Shown piece by piece: positions 1 through 4,303 of a stretch of DNA of 5,841 nt (position 1 is the stretch's first letter; every line of letters starts with the position of its first letter). The stretch lies in contig JANQPW010000093.1 in the NCBI GenBank assembly GCA_028285285.1, positions 1 to 5,841 of the forward strand, given 5' to 3'. This DNA comes from Silvanigrellales bacterium. GTDB lineage: Bacteria; Bdellovibrionota_B; Oligoflexia; Silvanigrellales; Silvanigrellaceae. Below the pieces are notes generated by a model that saw only the letters and a program-made list of their open reading frames with translations, made no database searches and was not told the origin of the DNA. Both the position numbers and the translations under genes were made by a program.

Positions 1-1
1 G

Positions 2-82
2 AAAAGGCCTATTGAAGCCCAGCCCCATCTCAGTGAACCTGAAGCACGTCCGCACAAAAATGAGCCCCTTCCCAAAAACTGA
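2..82 (+). CDS. Possible C-terminal tail of an upstream gene (26 codons, partial)
   Basis: One plus-strand frame is open from the left edge and closes at a TGA at 80-82, giving 26 residues rich in Pro, Glu, Lys and His and ending in LPKN. A perfect 6-bp hairpin begins 13 bp after the stop, as expected at the end of a gene. The fragment is too short to assign to a family, and a 26-codon open frame can occur by chance. A minus-strand frame is also open to the edge here, so the call is tentative. Confidence 0.3.
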   Translation, partial: KRPIEAQPHLSEPEARPHKNEPLPKN

Positions 83-95
83 CTTGCTGCAGCAT

Positions 96-111
96 CGCAC
101 ATTGTTGTGCG
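96..111 (+). terminator. Hairpin, possible terminator without U-tract
   Basis: CGCACA (96-101) and TGTGCG (106-111) are perfectly complementary around a TTGT loop. The hairpin sits just downstream of the putative upstream gene end. No run of T follows, so it is not a textbook intrinsic terminator. It may be a terminator core, a Rho-associated structure or chance. Confidence 0.3.
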
Positions 112-198
112 GCACGCACACCTAGCTTTCGCCATGCGGACACCCGAACAGCCATCCGAAATGATAAAAAATATACCCTATTTTCATTCTTTTTTCAG

Positions 199-216
199 AT
201 ATTTACACACAAATAT
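199..216. promoter_or_regulatory. 18-bp operator-like dyad
   Basis: ATATTT (199-204) and AAATAT (211-216) are perfect inverted arms around a 6-bp ACACAC spacer. The shape fits the half-site/6-bp spacer/half-site geometry of dimeric helix-turn-helix regulators, and the site lies about 90 bp upstream of the lipoprotein start. The arms are pure A/T, so chance is a real alternative. They do not match the CRP (TGTGA/TCACA) or FNR (TTGAT/ATCAA) sites. Confidence 0.25.
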
Positions 217-252
217 TGAAGCTTTCTGTTCGTGCACCGAAGGAAAAAGAAC

Positions 253-279
253 GGAATCAGTTTAGAGGAATGAGATTCC
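253..279 (+). other. Inverted repeat in the 5' leader
   Basis: GGAATC (253-258) pairs with GATTCC (274-279) around a 15-nt loop, ending 14 nt before the Shine-Dalgarno sequence. In RNA it would form a modest hairpin just upstream of the ribosome site. It could be a leader stabiliser or a protein-binding site. No U-run follows, so it is not an attenuator terminator. Confidence 0.2.
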
Positions 280-293
280 AAAAAAGCTAACAT

Positions 294-299
294 AAGGAG
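294..299 (+). promoter_or_regulatory. Shine-Dalgarno site of the repeat lipoprotein
   Basis: AAGGAG at 294-299 is a near-ideal ribosome binding site. It serves two adjacent in-frame start codons: GTG at 306 (6-nt spacing) and ATG at 309 (9-nt spacing). ATG at 309 is preferred as the commoner start codon with good spacing; the two differ by one residue only. Confidence 0.75.
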
Positions 300-308
300 A
301 GGTTTGTG

Positions 309-2429
309 ATGACAACTTCTCGTTCGGGGTCTTTTTGGCAAAAGACTTCCCCCTTCAGGTGTTCTTACAGATCTCTTGGTCTTCTGCTGCTTGTTGCCCA
401 CACTTTGACAGGATGCGGTCAGCCTGCAAAACCAAGAATCGCCGGAGAGTCGCCACGCATCGGGGAGCAAGACAACACCCCTTCGGCAACACAACAGCAA
501 GGAGATGCTCTCGGCCAAGACCCATCAACCGTTCCTGAAGAGCAGCCACTCACCGAGGAAACCCCTCCGGAAACACCGGAGGGGACATCTGAAACAACTG
601 TGGTTGAACTCGGTGAGTCGGCAGACACCAACCCAGAAGGGTCGGGCGCCCTGTGTGCTGAAGTGGGGGCTGTGGTCTCAACTCGCGTGCGATACGAACA
701 GGCATTCTCATCAGACAGTTGCGTCTCTGAAACACAAGAGCTCCGATGCGTTGACAACAAAACAGCGCAGTGGAGTGGCACCTTCACACATGCCGACTGC
801 GTGCTTGCAGAAGTGGAAGTGCCCACAGAAATCGCACCCGTTGTCACCCGCACGATCGAACGCCGTGTCGCCTATCTCACGGCCACGGTTCCCTACGGGG
901 AAGTTTGTGTTTCTGAGCCTCAGGAGAGGGAGATCCTCGACGGAGTGCCTCAAGCGTGGAATGGGACACACACCTTCGAATCGTGTAGCGTCGAGCTTCC
1001 CGGAGACTGCGCCACTCTCAAACATGGACAGTACCAACTCCGCACCCGCTACCTTAGCGAAAGCAGCCCAGCCGAATCAACCTGTGTCGCTGAAGTTCAA
1101 CGCCAAACGTGCGAAAACGGTCAGTTGAGCCCATGGAGTGGAACCTTTACTTTTGAGAGCTGCACAACTCTCGGTAAGGCTTCTTGCGAAGGAGGAGTGC
1201 CCCACAACGGCATCGACACGCAGATCCGGTACCAGGCTGCCAGCGTTTCATTTGGAGGAACCTGCACCTCGGAAGAGCAAACCCGCACCTGCGATGATGG
1301 CACGTTCAGCCCCTGGAGCGGAAGCTTCGCAGCCGAAGCCTGCGTTGTGGAGGCGGCTGTGGGGTGCGGCGGGCTCGAGCACGAACAGGGAGAAGTTCGA
1401 GAAAGATTCGAGGCAGCCACGGTTCCCTTTGGAGAATCTTGCCGAGTCGAAACTCAACGCAGGAGCTGCAACAATGGAACACTCAGCCCCTGGAGCGGAA
1501 GCTATACCGAAAACTTTTGCCTTGTTTCCCCACCAGCAAGCTGCGGTGAGACTGGCCACTTGCAAACACAGCTGCGAACTCGTTACCAAACCACTTCTGT
1601 TCCCTTTGGTGAAACCTGCACACAAGAAGTTCAAGAAAGAACGTGTAACAACGGAACATTTTCCGACTGGACGGGCACATTTCCTCATGCAGCGTGTGAG
1701 GTAGAAAATGCTCTCTCCTGCGGCGAAACTCCTCACGCAGGAATGGAAACTCGGCTTGCCTATGAAACTGCAACTGTTGCTTTTGGCGAAACTTGCAATT
1801 CCGAAGAGCAAACAAGAACATGCAACAACGGAACTCTTTCCAATTGGAGTGGAACACACACAGAAGTAACATGCTCAGTCGCTGCACCTGCCGATTGTGG
1901 CAGTCTGCTCCATGATCAGTCTGAGACCCGCACACACTACGAAGCTGCGGAAGTGCCCTTTGGGAGCAGCTGCAGCTCAGAACTACAGACTCGCAGCTGC
2001 AACAATGGCGTGCTCAGCGATTGGTCTGGAACCTTCACTGAAACACAGTGTGTGGTTGCAGCGGCCGCTGACTGCGGCAGCCTTGCCCACAACCAGTCCG
2101 AGTCTCGAACCCATTTTGCAACAGCAGAAGTACCCTTTGGCGAAACCTGTCAAGGAGAAATCCAAACCCGTAGTTGCAGCAACGGTGTTTTGAGTGACTG
2201 GTCTGGAACCTTCATAGAAACACAGTGTGTGGTTACAGCGCCCGCCGACTGCGGCAGTCTTGCCCACAATCAGTCTGAGACCCGCACACACTATGCAACA
2301 GAAGAGGTGCCCTTTGACGAGACTTGCCAAGAAGAGGTCCAAACTCGAACCTGCCAGAACGGCACTTTGAGCGACTGGAGTGGAAGCTTCACCTTTGCAA
2401 GCTGCACGGTGCTCCCCGCCGGCCCCTAA
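309..2429 (+). CDS. Surface/periplasmic lipoprotein with ten ~59-residue four-cysteine repeats
   Basis: 706 residues from ATG 309 (707 from GTG 306). The N terminus has a basic segment, a hydrophobic core (LGLLLLV) and a lipobox LTGC, so lipidation at Cys36 is predicted. Gly at +2 gives no inner-membrane retention signal by the E. coli Lol rule, suggesting the outer membrane. Residues 37-115 form a low-complexity Pro/Glu/Thr/Gln stalk. Residues 116-706 are ten tandem modules with spacing C-x24-C-x8-C-x16-C; recurrent blocks are VPFGETC, QTRxCNNG and LSxWSGTF. The last module ends exactly at the stop codon, so there is no other domain. From memory, similar Cys/VPFG/CxNG repeats occur in large surface proteins of predatory and related bacteria; I cannot name a Pfam family. 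Lone transcription is likely: it has its own leader and a terminal hairpin. An adhesin or structural surface stalk is inference. The four-Cys layout superficially resembles thrombospondin type 1 repeats but lacks their WxxW/CSxxCG core. Confidence 0.9.
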   Translation: MTTSRSGSFWQKTSPFRCSYRSLGLLLLVAHTLTGCGQPAKPRIAGESPRIGEQDNTPSATQQQGDALGQDPSTVPEEQPLTEETPPETPEGTSETTVVELGESADTNPEGSGALCAEVGAVVSTRVRYEQAFSSDSCVSETQELRCVDNKTAQWSGTFTHADCVLAEVEVPTEIAPVVTRTIERRVAYLTATVPYGEVCVSEPQEREILDGVPQAWNGTHTFESCSVELPGDCATLKHGQYQLRTRYLSESSPAESTCVAEVQRQTCENGQLSPWSGTFTFESCTTLGKASCEGGVPHNGIDTQIRYQAASVSFGGTCTSEEQTRTCDDGTFSPWSGSFAAEACVVEAAVGCGGLEHEQGEVRERFEAATVPFGESCRVETQRRSCNNGTLSPWSGSYTENFCLVSPPASCGETGHLQTQLRTRYQTTSVPFGETCTQEVQERTCNNGTFSDWTGTFPHAACEVENALSCGETPHAGMETRLAYETATVAFGETCNSEEQTRTCNNGTLSNWSGTHTEVTCSVAAPADCGSLLHDQSETRTHYEAAEVPFGSSCSSELQTRSCNNGVLSDWSGTFTETQCVVAAAADCGSLAHNQSESRTHFATAEVPFGETCQGEIQTRSCSNGVLSDWSGTFIETQCVVTAPADCGSLAHNQSETRTHYATEEVPFDETCQEEVQTRTCQNGTLSDWSGSFTFASCTVLPAGP
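654..2426 (+). repeat. Ten in-frame tandem repeats, mostly 177 bp
   Basis: Module starts, set by the first Cys position, are 654, 831, 1008, 1185, 1365, 1542, 1719, 1896, 2073 and 2250. All units are 177 bp (59 codons) except the fourth, which has one extra codon. Modules 1-4 are diverged and modules 8-10 are closest. Positions 1915-1939 and 2269-2293 are an identical 25-nt stretch two periods (354 bp) apart. Two identical stretches, 2022-2037 and 2040-2057, recur one period later at 2199-2214 and 2217-2234. Module 2 lacks the first and third cysteines. Repeats grow by in-register duplication, which keeps the reading frame. Confidence 0.92.
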
Positions 2430-2432
2430 TTC

Positions 2433-2466
2433 CTTCTTCCCACGCCACATTGGCGTGGCAAAGAAG
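2433..2466. terminator. Strong bidirectional hairpin between convergent genes
   Basis: CCACGCCA (2440-2447) pairs perfectly with TGGCGTGG (2451-2458) around a 3-nt loop. An outer stem CTTCTT (2433-2438) / AAGAAG (2461-2466) continues it across a small internal loop, giving 14 bp in all. It begins 4 nt after the lipoprotein stop and ends 24 nt before the stop of the minus-strand gene, so it can serve both transcripts. Neither strand has a proper U-tract after the stem, so termination strength is uncertain. Confidence 0.6.
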
Positions 2467-2489
2467 CCCCACAAAGGGCTAGCGTGGTT

Positions 2490-2783
2490 TCACTCCAAAT
2501 GCCGATGAACCGGAGCTGGTGGCCCTTGCACGGTCACCGCTTGAATCATGATCTCATCGGCCCATGAAATGCGAGTGTCGCTGCTTTTTTTGACAATCAC
2601 ACGCGCTCCCTCACAGACTGTGCCACGACACGACCTGCGGAAATCTTCGAAAAGAGCATTGGGATTTGCACCCGAAAAGCACCCTATTGAAAGCTCAACT
2701 TCCTGCACATGCCAGCCCTTTTCACGGGCTGCCACATTCTCGACCGTGTTGATGAGATCTTTGATCACATATGGTTCATGCAT
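2490..2783 (-). CDS. hypA: HypA-family nickel chaperone-like protein lacking the zinc-binding loop
   Basis: 97 residues. HypA proteins deliver nickel to [NiFe]-hydrogenase (and urease in some species). Their N-terminal Met-His-Glu supplies Ni ligands (His2), and a four-Cys zinc loop is inserted between two late strands. This protein starts MHE, then matches the family core: VQEVELSIGCFSG (about residues 26-38), NPNALFEDF (40-48) and CRGTVCEGARV (52-62). After VIVKK it goes through a short turn directly to DEIMIQAVTVQ (76-86), which corresponds to the final family strand (LQIRRIEI in E. coli HypA). The roughly 30-residue loop with two CxxC motifs is absent, consistent with 97 rather than about 113-118 residues. 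The remaining cysteines are Cys35, Cys52 and Cys57. The final strand stays in frame, so this is a clean deletion, not a frameshift. AAGGGGGAG precedes the ATG by 4 nt. No hydrogenase, urease or hypB lies in the window, so a nickel role is inference; it may be a repurposed HypA fold. Confidence 0.72.
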   Translation of the reverse strand: MHEPYVIKDLINTVENVAAREKGWHVQEVELSIGCFSGANPNALFEDFRRSCRGTVCEGARVIVKKSSDTRISWADEIMIQAVTVQGPPAPVHRHLE

Positions 2784-2826
2784 GAAGCTCCCCCTTGTGA
2801 TTGTTCCAGCCTCTCATGCCGTTCTA

Positions 2827-2845
2827 TTTGGCATTCTTCGCCAAA
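2827..2845. promoter_or_regulatory. Dyad TTTGGC-N7-GCCAAA upstream of the HypA-like gene
   Basis: TTTGGC (2827-2832) and GCCAAA (2840-2845) are perfect inverted arms around 7 nt, 44 bp upstream of the HypA-like start on the minus strand. It could be an operator for that gene or a hairpin in its leader. It does not resemble the known NikR operator (GTATGA-N16-TCATAC). Confidence 0.3.
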
Positions 2846-2851
2846 GGGCGT

Positions 2852-2876
2852 CTCCACAGACTAGTGAGTCTTGGAG
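2852..2876. terminator. Hairpin between the two minus-strand genes
   Basis: CTCCA (2852-2856) and AGACT (2858-2862) pair with AGTCT (2867-2871) and TGGAG (2872-2876), giving ten base pairs with one bulged C and an AGTG loop. It lies 36 bp downstream of the stop of the minus-strand gene at 2913, where a terminator would be expected. There is no U-tract on the minus strand. If it terminates, the HypA-like gene needs its own promoter in 2784-2851. Confidence 0.4.
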
Positions 2877-2912
2877 GAGAGTTCAAAAGCAAAAACTTTT
2901 CTTTCAGTAAAC

Positions 2913-3404
2913 TCACAGCATTTTTTTGACAGAACCTAAGATGGGTACGCCCCAATAGCCTTCCTTTCCGTTACTTCTCAGTGAACGAAATCGAACACAG
3001 GCCGGAACGGGGTCCTGTCCAACCACCTTAGCTTCACGTGCGACAGCTTCCACCTCTTGGGCAAAACGGCGTATGTGAACTGAGTCTTCAAATGAGAATT
3101 CCACGAAACTAGGGAACGAAGCTTGTGTTTGCTCACTCTTCTTTTGTGAGCTAACAGTCACTGCTATCGAAACCGCGTGTGTGGCCACAAGATCATCTCC
3201 CTTAGTCCGTTTCACCATTCCACAAAACTCAACTGGGCCTGCCCCAGAATGCTTTTCTAACTGCGATTTCTGTTCCATTGTTTGCTGTGGCTGAGAAGAG
3301 ACACTCAGCTCCGGGTCTGCATAACCGCTACGACATCCTTGTTGTGTCAAGAAAAAAGCGAGACAAAGAAAATAGTGTGGCAAAGGGTTTCGAGAGTGGT
3401 TCAT
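2913..3404 (-). CDS. Putative exported protein or lipoprotein of unknown function
   Basis: 163 residues from the ATG at 3404; an in-frame TTG at 3428 would add eight residues (MLERKQSF). The ATG is preferred because AGGAAA lies upstream of it and the signal sequence then starts normally. The N terminus is basic, followed by a hydrophobic core YFLCLAFFL, then TQQGC at residues 20-24. This is either a non-canonical lipobox (Gln at -3 where Leu is usual) or a Sec signal cleaved nearby, perhaps at YAD. Residues 30-57 are polar, Gln/Ser/Glu-rich linker. The rest (about 58-163) looks globular, with two further cysteines (Cys61, Cys136) that could pair in the periplasm and a helix-like stretch RRFAQEVEAVAREAKVV. 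I recognise no family. It is co-directional with the HypA-like gene (129-bp gap with two dyads), so co-transcription is uncertain. Confidence 0.7.
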   Translation of the reverse strand: MNHSRNPLPHYFLCLAFFLTQQGCRSGYADPELSVSSQPQQTMEQKSQLEKHSGAGPVEFCGMVKRTKGDDLVATHAVSIAVTVSSQKKSEQTQASFPSFVEFSFEDSVHIRRFAQEVEAVAREAKVVGQDPVPACVRFRSLRSNGKEGYWGVPILGSVKKML

Positions 3405-3637
3405 AAAACTCTGTTTCCTTTCAAGCAAGAACTACACAAACAATACCTGATCTCCAGAGTATCTTCATCCAAGGGCTCTGCTCCCTTCATCACACAATAC
3501 CCAAAAGATCGGGCACACAATGCACAGCTTTTGCACCCCGTGATCACATGCTAACCTCACCCCAATCCACGAGCCACGCAGGTTGGCAGCACCAATCCCG
3601 TTGCTGGCATCGGCGGCTCAACGAAAAGGAGACTGCA
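3405..3637. promoter_or_regulatory. Divergent intergenic region
   Basis: This 233-bp region separates divergently transcribed genes and must carry promoters for both. The in-frame extension of the plus-strand gene back to 3548 is not convincing as protein. An inverted repeat AAGGG (3471-3475)/CCCTT (3483-3487 region) and two copies of CAATACC (around 3441 and 3497) are visible. No clear -35/-10 pair stands out on either strand. Confidence 0.4.
3626..3632 (+). promoter_or_regulatory. Shine-Dalgarno site that sets the start at 3638
   Basis: AAGGAGA lies 5 nt before the ATG at 3638. It decides between this start and the earlier in-frame ATG at 3548, which would put 30 unlikely residues ahead of a good signal peptide. 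Confidence 0.75.
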
Positions 3638-4147
3638 ATGATTTTCTCAAAACTTTCTCAGAGGCTGGTGACCGCCGCGGCCACAACTTTGTGCTTCGGT
3701 GCCGGGGCATCAGCCGCCCCCTTTGAAGAAGGGGTGGAATACCAATTTATCAGGTGTCAAAACGAGTTGGGGCAACCATCTTTTAGTGCCAACCTGCAGG
3801 TCGATGCCGGGGTCGTTTCACTTCTCAATCTTCCCAGCTTCCACCACGAACCCAATGTGGAAGCCACACTCTACACAGAATTTGCGACCTTTGACATGTC
3901 GGGTTTCGCCGCTCCCCTTTCGGGAATGCTCACACCTGTTGTTGGCGAGGGTGAAGACGGGGAAGCAAAGCGGCTGGAAGGTCTGCGGATCTTTGGCCTG
4001 GATCAAACTGCTCTTCCACAGTCAGGGCTTGAGGTTCTTGTGACCTACTACGTCCAGGGTGAAGACGATGTTCATGTGGGTGGGCGCACGTATCAAAACT
4101 GCCAGATCAACAACAAGGCGATGTTGCTGACACTCGTCGGCATCTGA
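3638..4147 (+). CDS. Small periplasmic protein of unknown function
   Basis: 169 residues with a clear Sec signal peptide: basic start (SKLSQR), Ala/Thr-rich hydrophobic core and cleavage predicted after ASA at residue 26, leaving a mature protein of about 143 residues beginning APFEEG. The mature part looks beta-rich, with alternating segments such as EYQFIRC, VEATLYTEF and LEVLVTYYV, an acidic loop GEGEDGEA (103-110), and exactly two cysteines (Cys40 and Cys155) near the two ends, which could form one disulfide. I recognise no family. The next gene starts 156 bp downstream on the same strand, and its predicted mature protein also begins Ala-Pro, so the two may act together in the periplasm. 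That link is inference from position only. A surface or cell-envelope structural role is possible but not shown. Confidence 0.8.
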   Translation: MIFSKLSQRLVTAAATTLCFGAGASAAPFEEGVEYQFIRCQNELGQPSFSANLQVDAGVVSLLNLPSFHHEPNVEATLYTEFATFDMSGFAAPLSGMLTPVVGEGEDGEAKRLEGLRIFGLDQTALPQSGLEVLVTYYVQGEDDVHVGGRTYQNCQINNKAMLLTLVGI

Positions 4148-4197
4148 GGGGAAACCCTAAATCCCTTCGAACCTCTCGTTCCTATACCTTTTTGAGC

Positions 4198-4234
4198 GCC
4201 GCCATTTCCATCCTTGCCAGGCGGCCAAAATTTT
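4198..4234 (+). terminator. Weak hairpin plus T4, possible terminator
   Basis: GCCGCC (4198-4203) pairs with GGCGGC (4220-4225) around a 16-nt loop, followed by CAAAA and then TTTT (4231-4234). The GC-rich stem and the T-run fit an intrinsic terminator, but the loop is long and the T-run is short and displaced. If it is leaky, transcription would continue into the cytochrome gene. Confidence 0.35.
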
Positions 4235-4236
4235 GT

Positions 4237-4297
4237 CATGTCTAGGAGATCAAGTTGGCCACAGGGCCAGCCATTGTTCAATGTCCCGACATGAGGA
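4237..4297 (+). other. Leader of the cytochrome-like gene with nested inverted repeats and RBS
   Basis: CATGTC (4237-4242) can pair with GACATG (4288-4293). Between them lies a perfect hairpin TGGCC (4256-4260)/GGCCA (4265-4269) with a 4-nt loop. A second copy of ATGTC (4281-4285) competes for the same GACAT arm. That arm abuts the Shine-Dalgarno AGGA (4294-4297), 6 nt before the ATG at 4304. The arrangement could modulate translation, but the stems are short and no known riboswitch class is recognised. Confidence 0.25.
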
Positions 4298-4303
4298 ACC
4301 ACC

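Larger units (their letters stand above)
163..293 (+). promoter_or_regulatory. AT-rich leader / probable promoter region of the repeat lipoprotein gene
   Basis: Base composition becomes strongly AT-rich here, with A and T runs around 165-197, unlike the flanking coding DNA. A promoter for the gene at 309 is expected in this stretch, but no clear -35/-10 pair with consensus spacing can be chosen by eye. The segment contains an 18-bp dyad (199-216) and a wider inverted repeat (253-279), listed separately. I see no protein gene in it. Confidence 0.4.

Noticed and set aside
1..155. Minus-strand frames starting at 133 (open to the left edge) and at 155
   Set aside because: Neither has a Shine-Dalgarno sequence, and the peptides (Cys/Ala/Arg-rich) look like random translation. 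The plus-strand tail with a hairpin after it is slightly better supported.
134..265. 43-codon plus-strand frame starting at 134 in the leader
   Set aside because: No ribosome site, AT-rich composition as in a promoter region, and no recognisable feature in the peptide.
505..1128. 207-codon plus-strand frame overlapping the lipoprotein, and similar long frames on the opposite strand
   Set aside because: Tandem repeats of 177 bp (a multiple of three) carry any stop-free alternative frame along with them. The composition is unprotein-like and there is no ribosome site.
654..2426. Thrombospondin type 1 repeats
   Set aside because: The WSG and QTRxC segments recall that fold, but the WxxW and CSxxCG signatures are absent and the four-Cys spacing differs.
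654..2426. CRISPR or other noncoding repeat array
   Set aside because: Units are 177 bp with no spacers, divergent at DNA level and conserved as protein in one continuous frame.
2548..2910. 120-codon plus-strand frame opposite the HypA-like gene
   Set aside because: The minus strand has clear family motifs and a start with a ribosome site; this frame is its antisense shadow.
3548..3637. N-terminal extension of the small periplasmic protein from ATG 3548
   Set aside because: It would bury a good signal peptide 30 residues inside the protein; AAGGAGA supports the start at 3638.
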